Assembly (NCBI RefSeq): GCF_001424705.1
Contig: NZ_LMRA01000012.1
Location: forward strand, 452,887-516,886
Reading direction: 5' to 3'
Source: Methylobacterium sp. Leaf465
GTDB lineage: Bacteria; Pseudomonadota; Alphaproteobacteria; Rhizobiales; Beijerinckiaceae
DNA: 64,000 nt
Shown: one piece after another, positions 17,951-26,597 of the stretch
How the letters are laid out: each line of letters begins with the position of its first letter
How positions within the stretch are numbered: the first letter of the stretch is position 1
Notes under the pieces: generated by a model
The model's database searches: none
What the model saw: only the letters and a program-made list of their open reading frames with translations
Told to the model about the DNA's origin: nothing
Made by a program: the position numbers and the translations under genes

Positions 17951-18051
17951 GAGCCAGGCATTCGGAATACCACGGAGCTGCGGGCCCGAGGCCGTGCGGC
18001 CGGTCCGCAGCGCCGGACGACACTCGTCGGGGCGGGCGGCGGCGGGGCGCG

Positions 18052-18081
18052 TTGACAAGGCGGAAATGAGGCCGTTACGGT
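18052..18081 (+). promoter_or_regulatory. Possible sigma-70-type promoter for etfB-etfA
   Basis: TTGACA, a perfect -35 hexamer, is followed after 18 bases by TACGGT, a weak -10 (3 of 6 matches). It lies about 110 bases upstream of the etfB start in a 240-base gap. The -35 match is good; the -10 makes the call tentative. Confidence 0.4.
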
Positions 18082-18190
18082 CCGCCGCCTCAATGACCAG
18101 GGTTCTGGACATCCGGGTTTCCCGGAGGTCCTTTGCGCGCCGCGCCGGCCTGGTCGAAAAACATTATCCGCGCGGAGGATTGTGAACGCC

Positions 18191-18940
18191 ATGAAGGTTC
18201 TGGTGCCCGTCAAGCGGGTCGTCGACTACAACGTCAAGATCCGGGTCAAGGCCGACGGTTCGGGCGTGGACCTCGCCAACGTCAAGATGTCCATGAACCC
18301 CTTCGACGAGATCGCCGTCGAGGAGGCGATTCGCCTGAAGGAGAAGGGTAAGGTCACCGAGATCGTCGCCGTCTCGATCGGTCCGCAGCAGGCGCAGGAG
18401 ACTCTTCGGACCGCCCTCGCCATGGGCGCGGACCGGGCGATCCTGGTGAAGACCGACGGCGTGGTCGAGCCGCTGGCGGTGGCCAAGATCCTGAAGGCCC
18501 TGGTCGAGAAGGAGGCCCCCGGCCTCGTCATCCTCGGCAAGCAGGCCATCGACGACGATTCGAACCAGACCGGCCAGATGCTGGCGGCCCTCCTCGACTG
18601 GCCCCAGGGTACTTTCGCCTTCAAGCTCGAATTCGGCGAGGGCGCGATCGACGTCACCCGCGAGATCGATGGCGGCCTCCAGACCGTGACCCTGACCCTG
18701 CCGGCCATCGTCACCACCGACCTGCGCCTCAACGAGCCGCGCTACGCCTCGCTGCCCAACATCATGAAGGCGAAGAAGAAGCCCCTCGAGGAGCTGGCCC
18801 CCGATGCGCTCGGCGTCGACGTGACCCCGCGGGTCACCGTGCTCAAGACCGTGGAGCCCGCCGGGCGCAAGGCCGGCATCAAGGTCGGGTCCCCGGCCGA
18901 ACTCGTGCAGAAGCTGAAGGGCGAGGCCGGGGTTCTCTGA
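18191..18940 (+). CDS. etfB: Electron transfer flavoprotein beta subunit
   Basis: This 249-residue subunit binds AMP and pairs with EtfA to carry electrons from acyl-CoA dehydrogenases to ETF-quinone oxidoreductase. It begins [20 protein letters not shown], a near-invariant EtfB N-terminus, and contains [16 protein letters not shown] (the recognition region) and the conserved C-terminal [10 protein letters not shown]. An in-frame GTG 9 bases upstream is closer to GGAGG (3 bases), while the ATG is 12 bases away; the ATG was chosen from family conservation. It is followed by etfA after 101 bases that contain a strong hairpin. Confidence 0.95.
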   Translation: MKVLVPVKRVVDYNVKIRVKADGSGVDLANVKMSMNPFDEIAVEEAIRLKEKGKVTEIVAVSIGPQQAQETLRTALAMGADRAILVKTDGVVEPLAVAKILKALVEKEAPGLVILGKQAIDDDSNQTGQMLAALLDWPQGTFAFKLEFGEGAIDVTREIDGGLQTVTLTLPAIVTTDLRLNEPRYASLPNIMKAKKKPLEELAPDALGVDVTPRVTVLKTVEPAGRKAGIKVGSPAELVQKLKGEAGVL

Positions 18941-18965
18941 GACCCCGCCCCGCCGATGGCTTCAA

Positions 18966-19002
18966 GACCCCGCCGCGCCGACGCGGCGGGTGAGACGGGG
19001 TC
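18966..19002 (+). repeat. Nested hairpin between etfB and etfA
   Basis: CCCGCCGCG (18969-18977) pairs with CGCGGCGGG (18982-18990) around a 4-base CCGA loop. An outer GACCCCG (18966-18972) can alternatively pair with CGGGGTC (18996-19002). No T-tract follows, so it is not a standard terminator. It may set the EtfB:EtfA ratio or stabilise the upstream message. Confidence 0.5.
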
Positions 19003-19041
19003 CGGGACCCTCCTGCTGATCGATTTCGAGGTTCGCACACC

Positions 19042-19989
19042 ATGGCCACCCTACTCCTCATCGAGCACGACAACGGCGCGGTCCGCGACGCGAGCCTGAA
19101 GGCTCTGACGGCCGCCGTCGCCCTGGGCGGACCCGTGCACGCCCTCGTGGCCGGCGCCGGCAGCCGCCCCGCCGCCGAAGCCGCCGCCAAGCTCGACGGG
19201 ATCGAGAAGGTGCTGCTGGCCGAGGACGCCACCTACGACCACCTCCTCGCCGAGCCGACGGCCGCGCTGCTCGTCGCCCTGGCGGAGCCTTACGACAACG
19301 TCGTCGCTGCGGCTTCCACCACCGGCAAGAACGTGCTGCCGCGGGTGGCCGCCCTCCTCGACGTGGCGCAGGTCTCCGACATCATCAGCGTGGTCTCCCC
19401 CGACACCTTCGAGCGTCCGATCTACGCCGGCAACGCGATCCAGACCGTGCAGGCCGGTGCCGGCAAGAAGGTGATCACCGTCCGCATGGCGGCCTTCAAG
19501 CCCGCCGGCGAGGGCGGTGCGGCCGCCCCGATCGAGCCGATCCAGGCGGCCGCCTCCTCGGGCAAGTCGAGCTTCAAGGGCGAGGAGATCGCCAAGTCCG
19601 ACCGTCCCGAGCTGGCCGCAGCCAAGATCATCGTGTCCGGCGGCCGTTCGCTGGGCTCCTCGGACAAGTTCAAGGAGCTGATCGAACCCCTGGCCGACAG
19701 CCTCGGCGCCGCCGTGGGCGCCTCCCGCGCCGCCGTCGATGCCGGCTACGCCCCGAACGACTGGCAGGTCGGGCAGACCGGCAAGGTGGTGGCACCGGAG
19801 CTCTACGTCGCGGTGGGCATCTCGGGCGCGATCCAGCACCTCGCCGGCATGAAGGACTCGAAGGTCATCGTCGCCATCAACAAGGACGAGGACGCACCGA
19901 TCTTCCAGGTGGCGGATTACGGCCTCGTGGGCGACCTGTTCCAGATCGTCCCCGAGCTGCAGGCTGAAATCGCCAAGGCGAAGGGCTGA
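19042..19989 (+). CDS. etfA: Electron transfer flavoprotein alpha subunit
   Basis: This 315-residue FAD-binding subunit of ETF has an N-terminal ETF domain (about 1-185) and a C-terminal FAD domain. The FAD domain carries VVSGGRSLG near residue 198, [38 protein letters not shown], and the FAD-contact sequence [20 protein letters not shown]. It acts with EtfB in the cytoplasm. Length and motifs are complete. The dehydrogenase downstream suggests use in C4 acyl-CoA metabolism. Confidence 0.96.
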   Translation: MATLLLIEHDNGAVRDASLKALTAAVALGGPVHALVAGAGSRPAAEAAAKLDGIEKVLLAEDATYDHLLAEPTAALLVALAEPYDNVVAAASTTGKNVLPRVAALLDVAQVSDIISVVSPDTFERPIYAGNAIQTVQAGAGKKVITVRMAAFKPAGEGGAAAPIEPIQAAASSGKSSFKGEEIAKSDRPELAAAKIIVSGGRSLGSSDKFKELIEPLADSLGAAVGASRAAVDAGYAPNDWQVGQTGKVVAPELYVAVGISGAIQHLAGMKDSKVIVAINKDEDAPIFQVADYGLVGDLFQIVPELQAEIAKAKG

Positions 19990-20178
19990 GGCGGAACAGG
20001 CACGTCCGGCCGGTGCGCGCCGCGCGCGCACCGATCGCCCGGTACGGATGGCCTTCCAGCGTGGAAATGCTCTAGGACGCTGCTGCCGCGAAACGTTATA
20101 AGCGAGACGGGCGTCCTCGGCGGCCGGGCGGGACCCGGACCGCGACGGCGGGACGACCCAGGGGTGCGAGTGCAGACG

Positions 20179-21060
20179 ATGGGCATCGATATCAGGACGG
20201 TCGGCATCATCGGCGCCGGGCAGATGGGCAGCGGTATCGCGCATGTCTGCGCGATGGCGGGGCTCGACGTCCGCCTGAACGACCGCGACCCGGCCCGCAT
20301 CCACAACGGCCTCGCCACCGTGGACGGCAATCTCGCCCGTCAGGTGGCCAAGGGCACCATCGCGGACGATCAGCGTCGCAGCGCGGTCTCGCGGATCGTG
20401 GCGGCGGAGAGCTTCGACGACCTTGCGCCTTGCGACCTCGTCATCGAGGCGGCCACCGAGGACGAATCGACCAAGCGCCAGATCTTCAGCACGCTCTGCG
20501 CGTCATTGAAACCCGATGCCCTGATCGCCACCAACACATCGTCCATCTCGATCACGCGACTCGCCGCCTCGACCGATCGGCCGGAGCGCTTCATCGGCAT
20601 CCACTTCATGAATCCGGTGCCGGTGATGCAGCTTGTCGAGCTGATCCGCGGCATCGCCACGGAAGACCCGACCTACGAATCGGCCAAGGCCTTCATCGCC
20701 AAGCTCGGCAAGACGTCGACGATGTCGGAAGATTTCCCGGCCTTCATCGTCAACCGCATCCTGCTGCCGATGATCAACGAGGCGATCTACACGCTCTATG
20801 AGGGCGTCGGCTCGGTGGAATCGATCGACACCGCGATGAAGCTCGGGGCGAACCACCCGATGGGGCCCCTGCAGCTGGCCGACTTCATCGGCCTCGATAC
20901 CTGCCTGTCCGTGATGCAGGTGCTCTACGAGGGACTGGCCGATTCGAAGTATCGGCCCTGTCCGCTGCTGGTGAAATACGTCGAAGCCGGCTGGCTCGGC
21001 CGCAAGTCCAAGCGCGGCTTCTACGATTATCGCGGCGAAACGCCCGTGCCGACCCGCTGA
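20179..21060 (+). CDS. hbd: 3-hydroxybutyryl-CoA dehydrogenase
   Basis: This 293-residue enzyme oxidises or reduces 3-hydroxybutyryl-CoA and acetoacetyl-CoA with NAD(P). It has the Rossmann motif VGIIGAGQMGSGIAHVCA, the family sequence ATNTSSISIT, catalytic HFMNPVPVM (His) and NRILLPMINEA, and the C-terminal dimerisation domain with KLGANHPMGPLQLADFIGLD. The single-domain length marks it as the Hbd type rather than FadB. The ATG was preferred to an upstream GTG. It follows etfA by 189 bases and completes the cluster. Confidence 0.93.
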   Translation: MGIDIRTVGIIGAGQMGSGIAHVCAMAGLDVRLNDRDPARIHNGLATVDGNLARQVAKGTIADDQRRSAVSRIVAAESFDDLAPCDLVIEAATEDESTKRQIFSTLCASLKPDALIATNTSSISITRLAASTDRPERFIGIHFMNPVPVMQLVELIRGIATEDPTYESAKAFIAKLGKTSTMSEDFPAFIVNRILLPMINEAIYTLYEGVGSVESIDTAMKLGANHPMGPLQLADFIGLDTCLSVMQVLYEGLADSKYRPCPLLVKYVEAGWLGRKSKRGFYDYRGETPVPTR

Positions 21061-21088
21061 GGCGGACCGGCACGGACGACCTTCAGAC

Positions 21089-21391
21089 TTACTGCTTGTT
21101 GCCGTTCGCGGCCGGCTGGGCCGGGCTCGGATAGGCCGGGTTCGCGGCCGGAACCGAACCGGTGTTCGACGACGACGTCGCGTTCGACGAACCCTTCACG
21201 GACCCCGTCACTTCCTGGCGGGAGGCGTCCTGGCTCTGGCTGGCGTAGTCCTTGGGCGAGTTCGCGCCCTGCCAGGTCATCAGGCCGGTGATGGCGATCG
21301 CGAGCAGCACGAGGCTGGCCACGAGGACGTAGAGTACCGGCTTGCCGCGCTTGCCCTGCCGGGCTTCCTGACCGTGTAGATTCTCTGCCAT
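21089..21391 (-). CDS. Small single-TM protein with Ser/Asn/Ala-rich tail
   Basis: I do not recognise this 100-residue protein. A basic N-terminus (QEARQGKRGKP) precedes one membrane helix (VLYVLVASLVLLAIAITGLM, about 19-39). The remaining 60 residues are polar and low-complexity (Ser, Asn, Ala, Pro, Gln), predicted to be periplasmic and disordered. It is convergent with the hydroxybutyryl-CoA dehydrogenase gene. Confidence 0.7.
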   Translation of the reverse strand: MAENLHGQEARQGKRGKPVLYVLVASLVLLAIAITGLMTWQGANSPKDYASQSQDASRQEVTGSVKGSSNATSSSNTGSVPAANPAYPSPAQPAANGNKQ

Positions 21392-21522
21392 GCGATCCTC
21401 GCTTGTACGGTCCTGAAGACCGATGTTTCGACCCGAGCACCGATTCCCGTGAATCCTGCCCGTGATTCTAGCTCGGGTCTGAAACGCGACGGTCGAGAGC
21501 GGAGTTCCCGCCGAGGTTCGAC

Positions 21523-22533
21523 CTAGCGGCCGGTCACCAGCATGATCTTGCCGAGATGGGCGCTCGACTCCATCAGTTCGTGCGCCTTGCGGGCCTCCTC
21601 CAACGGGAAGGTGGCATGGATCACCGGGCGGATCGTCCCGGCTTCGAGCAGTGGCCAGACGTCCCGGGCAAGGCCTTCGGCGATCGCCGCCTTCTCGGCT
21701 TTCGGCCGGGCTCGGAGCGTCGCGCCGGTGAAGGTCAGGCGCTTCATCATGATCGGGGTCATGCTGAAGGCATCGACCTTGTAGCCCTGCATGAAGGCGA
21801 TCTGCACGAGGCGCCCCTCGATCGCCAGGGCCGAGAGGTTCTTGGCGAGGTACGGCGCCCCGACCATGTCGAGGATGACGTCGACCCCGTTGCCGTCGGT
21901 GAGGCGCTTCACCTCCTCGACGAAGTCGGCCTCGCGGTAATTGATCGCCGCCTCAGCGCCGAGGTCGCGGCAGAAGGCGCACTTCTCGGCCGAGCCGGCG
22001 GTGGCGAAGACGCGGGCGCCGTGATGCTTGGCGATCTGGATGGCGGTCGATCCGATGCCGCTCGATCCGCCATGGACGAGGAAAGACTCGCCGGCCTTGA
22101 GCCGCCCGCGCTCGATCACGGTGCTGTAGACGGTGAAGTAGTTCTCCGGCAGGCCCCCGGCCTCGACCAGCGAGAGCGACGCGGGCTTCGGCAGGCATTG
22201 GCCGATCTCGGCCACGGCGAACTCGGCGTAGCCGCCGCTGATCACCAGGGCGCAGACCTCGTCGCCGACCGAGAAGCCTGAGACGCCCTCACCGAGGGCG
22301 ACGATGCGGCCGGCGACCTCGAGGCCGGGGATCTCGGTGGCACCCTTCGGCGGCGGGTACTTGCCCTCGCGCTGCTGGATGTCCGGCCGGTTGATCCCGG
22401 CGGCGACGACTTCGATCAGCACCTGGCCGGGCCCGGGCTGCGGCAGCGGCACCGTCTCCAGGGCCAGCACATCCGGCCCGCCGGCAGAGGTGAAGCGGAT
22501 CTGTCGCATGGTCTCGGGCAGGCTGGCTGTCAT
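21523..22533 (-). CDS. NAD(P)H:quinone oxidoreductase, PIG3/zinc-less MDR family
   Basis: This 336-residue medium-chain dehydrogenase/reductase probably reduces quinones or enones with NADPH. The N-terminal GroES-like domain has IEVVAAGINRPDIQQREGKY and PGLEVAGRI. The Rossmann domain has HGGSSGIGSTAIQIAKHHGA, and the conserved PIG3-type GGLPENYFTVYSTV is present. The zinc-ligand pattern of true alcohol dehydrogenases is missing. A CAFC pair occurs near residue 187. An unusual 16-bp tandem repeat lies 46-109 bases upstream of the start. Confidence 0.88.
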   Translation of the reverse strand: MTASLPETMRQIRFTSAGGPDVLALETVPLPQPGPGQVLIEVVAAGINRPDIQQREGKYPPPKGATEIPGLEVAGRIVALGEGVSGFSVGDEVCALVISGGYAEFAVAEIGQCLPKPASLSLVEAGGLPENYFTVYSTVIERGRLKAGESFLVHGGSSGIGSTAIQIAKHHGARVFATAGSAEKCAFCRDLGAEAAINYREADFVEEVKRLTDGNGVDVILDMVGAPYLAKNLSALAIEGRLVQIAFMQGYKVDAFSMTPIMMKRLTFTGATLRARPKAEKAAIAEGLARDVWPLLEAGTIRPVIHATFPLEEARKAHELMESSAHLGKIMLVTGR

Positions 22534-22578
22534 CGGGGTCTCCTCCTGGAAGCCCCGTCATGTGCCGCCCGGCTGGTA

Positions 22579-22642
22579 CTTGGCAAGATCATGGCTTGGC
22601 AAGATCACGGCTCGGCAAGATCGCCGCTTGGCGAGATCACGC
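22579..22642. repeat. Four tandem 16-bp repeats between upp and the quinone oxidoreductase
   Basis: Four head-to-tail 16-base units fill 64 bases: CTTGGCAAGATCATGG, CTTGGCAAGATCACGG, CTCGGCAAGATCGCCG and CTTGGCGAGATCACGC. The first two differ at one position; the later two have drifted. Each of the first two starts with the near-dyad CTTG-G-CAAG. The array ends 14 bases short of the upp stop and starts 46 bases before the quinone oxidoreductase start on the minus strand. It could be a multi-site operator, but this is inferred from layout only. Confidence 0.85.
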
Positions 22643-22656
22643 CGCGCCGGCGGTGC

Positions 22657-23298
22657 TCAGCGGGTGCCGTACATCCGGTCGCCGGCATCGCCGAGGCCCG
22701 GGACGATGTAGCCGTGGTCGTTGAGGTGGCTGTCGATGGCGGCGGTCCAGACGGGGACATCCGGGTGGGCGGCCTGCAGGCGGGCGATGCCCTCCGGGGC
22801 CGCGAGCAGGCAGACGAAGCGCAGGTCCTGCGCGCCGCGCTGCTTCAGGAGGTTGATCGCCGCCACCGCCGAGTTCGCGGTCGCGAGCATCGGGTCGAGC
22901 ACGAGGACCGTCCGGTCGACCAGATCGGAGGGCGCCTTGAAGTAGTATTCCACCGCTTCCAGAGTCTCGGGGTCGCGGTAGAGCCCCACATGTGCCACGC
23001 GGGCCGAGGGCACCAGGGACAGCATGCCGTCGAGGAAGCCGACGCCGGCCCGCAGAATTGGCGCCAGAACCAGCTTCTTGCCGGCGATCTGCGGCGCCTC
23101 CATCGACTGGATCGGCGTCTCGATCGTCACCGTCTCCAGGGGCAGGTCCCGGGTGACCTCGTAGGCCAGCAGCATGCCGATCTCGTTGAGGATCTGCCGG
23201 AAGCCCTTGGTCGAACGCTCGCGCTGGCGCAGCAGGGTCAGCTTGTGCTGCACGAGGGGGTGGTCCACCACCCGGACGGTCGCGGCGGCTGGCTGCAT
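22657..23298 (-). CDS. upp: Uracil phosphoribosyltransferase
   Basis: This enzyme salvages uracil with PRPP to give UMP. The 213 residues include the PRPP-binding loop [14 protein letters not shown], the flexible-loop region [14 protein letters not shown], and the uracil-binding C-terminus [16 protein letters not shown]. The start follows GGAGAT by about 6 bases; the longer open frame upstream is unconserved Arg-rich sequence. A terminator serving the preceding gene separates it from DUF2852, so it probably has its own promoter. Confidence 0.95.
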   Translation of the reverse strand: MQPAAATVRVVDHPLVQHKLTLLRQRERSTKGFRQILNEIGMLLAYEVTRDLPLETVTIETPIQSMEAPQIAGKKLVLAPILRAGVGFLDGMLSLVPSARVAHVGLYRDPETLEAVEYYFKAPSDLVDRTVLVLDPMLATANSAVAAINLLKQRGAQDLRFVCLLAAPEGIARLQAAHPDVPVWTAAIDSHLNDHGYIVPGLGDAGDRMYGTR

Positions 23299-23419
23299 CG
23301 CTGGATCTCCATGAAGCCGAGGTCTGATCCTGGGCGGCGGGAGACCGAGGCAAGACCGGGACCGGATTTCTAGAGCATCGCGGGATTGCGAGCGAGGTCT
23401 TCGGACGGATTGCGCCCGG

Positions 23420-23452
23420 CAAAAAGGGCTCCCGAACTGCGCCGGAAGCCCT
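23420..23452 (-). terminator. Rho-independent terminator after the DUF2852 gene
   Basis: Read on the minus strand, AGGGCTTCCG and CGGGAGCCCT form a 10-bp stem with one G-T pair and an 8-base loop, followed by TTTTTG. It begins about 30 bases after the DUF2852 stop and lies 120 bases before the upp start. Confidence 0.88.
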
Positions 23453-23482
23453 CGCGTCATTCCATTTCGGCGGAGAGGTCGC

Positions 23483-23935
23483 TCAGACCGCGCGGGTGGC
23501 GTCCGCGCTGCGGCGCTTCTGCATGAAGGCGTCGAACTGCTCGCGGTCCTTGGCCCGCTTCAGCTCCTCGACGAACTCGGCGAAGGCGCGGCTCTCCTCC
23601 TGCAGGGCCCGGCGCTGCGCATCGAGCCGCTCGATCTCGCTGCGGCGGTAGGCATCGAAGGCGAGGTTGCCGGTGCTGCCGCCATTGGCGGACTCGAACG
23701 CCGCGGCGAAGCGCGAGCGCGTGGCGCTCGCGTTCCACGAGAAGCCGCGGCCGGCGAGGCCCCGCAACTCGCTGAGCGCAGGATACCCCGCGACCTTCCA
23801 GGCGATGTAGGCGGCGGCCAAGGGCCACCAGTAGACGAAGGCGACGACGATGGCGCCGATTTCGAGGGATCGCTTGGGGAAGGGGCCGCTACGGCAGACC
23901 TTCCCGGTGGTGAAGGGGGAGGAAGAGAAGCTCAC
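23483..23935 (-). CDS. DUF2852 membrane protein
   Basis: A 150-residue protein with one N-terminal membrane helix ([21 protein letters not shown], about 26-47), a Ser/Gly-rich middle and a charged C-terminal coiled-coil region ([20 protein letters not shown] onwards). This matches DUF2852, a family of alphaproteobacterial inner-membrane proteins without known function. Its own terminator follows. The start has no strong Shine-Dalgarno; an internal start near the membrane helix is possible. Confidence 0.8.
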   Translation of the reverse strand: MSFSSSPFTTGKVCRSGPFPKRSLEIGAIVVAFVYWWPLAAAYIAWKVAGYPALSELRGLAGRGFSWNASATRSRFAAAFESANGGSTGNLAFDAYRRSEIERLDAQRRALQEESRAFAEFVEELKRAKDREQFDAFMQKRRSADATRAV

Positions 23936-24013
23936 GGCTCACGGCTCCAATGTAAATGTGAACGACATTCACTTGCGGATGGAGCGACGCGCTTTCAAGG
24001 GGCGCTCAATCGG

Positions 24014-24688
24014 TCAGGCCTGTTCGCGCGTCCGGCCGCCGGCTGCTGCGCCGTGGACGAGGGCGAGCACGCCCGCGCGGAGCAGCTCATACTTGTCCGG
24101 CATGCCGGCGGATTTCGGCAGGTGTCCGGACGCGGAGAGGGTTGCGAGGCCGTGTGCGAGGGCCCAGACCTCCAGGGCGATGAACCGGGGCGCGACGCCG
24201 CCGAACCCCTCGGGAAAGGTCGCTTGAAGGGCCTCCACCAAGAGGTCGAACGGGCTCGGTCGGAGGCTCGGCACTGCGTTCGGTTCGGCGGCGGCGAGGC
24301 CGCGGGTCTCGAAGATCGCCGCGTAGTAGCCGGGTTCTTCCTCGGCGAAAGCCAGATAGGCCTCGCCCATCCGGGTGAACCGCTCCAGCGGCGTGCCCTT
24401 GGCCGTGAGGGCGCGGGCGAGGCGCTCGGCGAGGTCGGCGAAGCCGCGGCCGGCCACCTCTTCGAGCAGGGCCTCGCGCCCGCGGAAATGGCGGTAGAGC
24501 GCCGCCGGCGTGACGCCGACGAGGCGGGCCGCATCCACCAGCGTGAAGCCGCCGATGCCGCGCTCGGCAATGAAGCGGCGCGCCGCCTCGATCAGCGCCT
24601 CCTTGAGGTTGCCGTGGTGGTAGCTTCGCCGGTCACCCGGTCCTTCGCGCCAATGCCGCACGCCAAACTCCCCGCCCCCGCTCCGCAT
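24014..24688 (-). CDS. TetR family transcriptional regulator
   Basis: A 224-residue regulator with an N-terminal helix-turn-helix (IGGFTLVDAARLVGVTPAALYRHFRGREALLEEV, beginning near residue 38) and a helical ligand-binding domain of the TetR C-terminal WHG-like type. The preceding RRSYHHGNLKEALIEAARR is typical of this subgroup. Target and ligand are unknown. The ATG was chosen because the region further upstream is unconserved. It is divergent from the LuxR-type gene across a 225-base gap and may control that gene or itself. Confidence 0.85.
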   Translation of the reverse strand: MRSGGGEFGVRHWREGPGDRRSYHHGNLKEALIEAARRFIAERGIGGFTLVDAARLVGVTPAALYRHFRGREALLEEVAGRGFADLAERLARALTAKGTPLERFTRMGEAYLAFAEEEPGYYAAIFETRGLAAAEPNAVPSLRPSPFDLLVEALQATFPEGFGGVAPRFIALEVWALAHGLATLSASGHLPKSAGMPDKYELLRAGVLALVHGAAAGGRTREQA

Positions 24689-24913
24689 CGACAGGACCGG
24701 TCGTGTCGGCCGAAGGTTCCCCGTCGCCCCTTCCCCTAACACGAAGGGATCGGCTGACGAGACCTCCCCGAGGCCACGGAGGTCGAATCCCGTCTGGTTT
24801 CCCGTATCCGACGGGCAGATCACGGGATTCCGTCCCGAAGACGCTTGTCGGGCGCGAAGCTTTGCCCCCATGATATTTACGAAGTAGAAACCTTGGGCTG
24901 TGGATCACGAGCC

Positions 24914-26008
24914 GTGCGGCAGTCGACGGGACAGGGTGATTTCGAAACCCTGACGGACCTCATCTACGAGGCGGCGATCCTGCCCGAGCTGTGGCCTGCG
25001 GTCCTGGACCGACTCGCCGCCATCGCCGGCGCCCAGGGAACGGTCCTGATCGCGGCCGATCTCGAAACCCATCGCTGGATCAACAGCGAATCCCTCGATC
25101 AGGTCATGGCCGATTTCGCCGCCGGGGGCTGGAGCAGCGCCGGTCAGCGCACGGCGAAGCTTCTCGCCGCCCGCCATGCGGGCTTCATCCGCGAGCAGGA
25201 CGTCTACACCCAGGCCGAACTGGAGCAGGACGTCCTGATCCAGCAATTCCTGCGTCCGCGCGGGCTCGGATGGGGTGCCGCCACCGCCTGCCCGCTGACC
25301 ACCGGCGACACGCTGATCTTCAGCATCGAGCGGCGCTACACGGACGGTCCGGTGCCGCAGGCCGCGACGGTGGTCCTCGACACCCTGCGGCCGCATCTGG
25401 GCCGCGCGGCCCTCGTCTCAGCCCGGCTGAAGCTGGAACGGGCACGCGCCGCGGTGGGCGCCCTGGAGGTGCTGGGCCTCCCGGCGGCCGTCCTCTCACG
25501 CCACGGGCGCCTGCAGGAACGCAATGCGAGTTTCACCGGCCTCGTGCCGCGGGTGGTGCGCGATCAACGCGAGCGGGTCGCCCTTGCTCATCCCGGTGCG
25601 GACGCCCTCATGGCGGACGTGCTCGCCGGTCAGCGGGCGCAGGCGGCGCGCTCCATTCCGATCCCGGCCGACGACGACCATCCCGCCATGGTTCTCCACC
25701 TGCTGCCCATGCGCGGGCAGGCCCAGGACGTCTTCGGTGGCGGCACCCTCCTGATGATCGCCGCCCCGGTCCTGCCGCGTCCCGTCCCGGGCACCGAATT
25801 GCTGGCCGGTCTGTTCGACCTGACGGCGGCCGAGGCGCGGATCGCGCGGGGCATCGCGGACGGCGTCACCATCGCGATCCTCGCCGCGCAGCAGAGCGTG
25901 CGGCCGGAAACCATTCGCGGTCAGGTCAAGGCGATCTTCGCCAAGACAGGTGTGACGCGCCAGGTCGACCTGGCCCGGCTGATCTCGGGCCTCAGCCTGA
26001 TCCGGTGA
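24914..26008 (+). CDS. LuxR-type helix-turn-helix regulator
   Basis: A protein of about 364 residues with a C-terminal LuxR/GerE-type DNA-binding domain (LTAAEARIARGIADGVTIAI through AKTGVTRQVDLARLISGL). The N-terminal 300 residues are not an autoinducer domain or a receiver; the start DFETLTDLIYEAAILPELW is shared with a group of uncharacterised alphaproteobacterial LuxR regulators. The start is uncertain: GTG at 24914 was preferred, with TTG at 24845 the alternative (387 residues). No LuxI-like synthase is nearby. Confidence 0.8.
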   Translation: MRQSTGQGDFETLTDLIYEAAILPELWPAVLDRLAAIAGAQGTVLIAADLETHRWINSESLDQVMADFAAGGWSSAGQRTAKLLAARHAGFIREQDVYTQAELEQDVLIQQFLRPRGLGWGAATACPLTTGDTLIFSIERRYTDGPVPQAATVVLDTLRPHLGRAALVSARLKLERARAAVGALEVLGLPAAVLSRHGRLQERNASFTGLVPRVVRDQRERVALAHPGADALMADVLAGQRAQAARSIPIPADDDHPAMVLHLLPMRGQAQDVFGGGTLLMIAAPVLPRPVPGTELLAGLFDLTAAEARIARGIADGVTIAILAAQQSVRPETIRGQVKAIFAKTGVTRQVDLARLISGLSLIR

Positions 26009-26386
26009 CGGCGGAGGTCACCGGGCGTCCCGGCCGCCGCCCACCCGATTCGCCGCGAGGGCGCGGAACAGGATAACGTTCGAAAGATCATACTGGACGG
26101 TGATCTCGGCGCCGTTCGCGGTCGGCGCGACGCTGTCGGGTAAGGGCGCCGGGGCCGGATTGATCAGGCAGGCGATCATCCGATCGCTCGTGCCCCGCCG
26201 CACGTGTCGCGCAACCCGCCGGCGCATCCATGGCGCCATCGTCCATCTCTCCAGCATGACCGCCCTCGCCCGTGGTTTGGAGAGTATTCAAGCGTGGGGT
26301 TGGGCGGCCTTCATCCCCCATTTGGGGGAAAGCGGGAATTCCTTCGCAGGAAATGTAACTTTAAAGCGATTCCTTCGGGGGAGGCC
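26009..26386. other. 378-base region between convergent LuxR-type and DUF1192 genes
   Basis: Apart from a doubtful 79-codon minus-strand frame (26018-26257), I see no gene. The right-hand half is less GC-rich and contains CCCCC-ATTT-GGGGG (26318-26331). It also has two near-identical GAAGGAATT/C stretches on the minus strand, just downstream of the DUF1192 stop. No T-tract terminator is present. Confidence 0.5.
26018..26257 (-). CDS. Doubtful small open frame
   Basis: A 79-residue frame convergent with the LuxR-type gene. The first 26 residues are Arg-rich; the rest (for example EITVQYDLSNVILFRALAAN) has plausible protein composition, and a shorter start at MIACLINPAP is possible. No family is recognised. 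It is included because it is the only frame filling this gap, but it may be non-coding. Confidence 0.25.
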   Translation of the reverse strand: MLERWTMAPWMRRRVARHVRRGTSDRMIACLINPAPAPLPDSVAPTANGAEITVQYDLSNVILFRALAANRVGGGRDAR

Positions 26387-26578
26387 CTAGAGCCGAAAGA
26401 GGGAGCCCGCCCGCTCCAAGGCCGCCTTCTTGGCGTGCCGCGCCGCCTCCAGCCGCTCCACCTCGGACCGCAACAGGCGGATCCGCTCCTCGAGATCCTC
26501 GACCGACAGCGTGTCCAACGGTTCGCCGACCCGGTGAGCGATGGTCTGCCGGATGGCTCGGTCGTCCTCGTCGCGCAT
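26387..26578 (-). CDS. DUF1192 small coiled-coil protein
   Basis: A 63-residue protein with the DUF1192 pattern: acidic start, DTLSVEDLEERIRLLRSEVE and RLEAARHAKKAAL, ending SLF near the C-terminus. It is predicted to be a single coiled-coil hairpin. The function is unknown; the family is confined largely to alphaproteobacteria. GAGGGGAG precedes the ATG. It follows deoB by 19 bases and is probably the last gene of a yejF-deoB-DUF1192 unit. Confidence 0.85.
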   Translation of the reverse strand: MRDEDDRAIRQTIAHRVGEPLDTLSVEDLEERIRLLRSEVERLEAARHAKKAALERAGSLFRL

Positions 26579-26597
26579 GGTGCTCCCCTCTCGTCCG

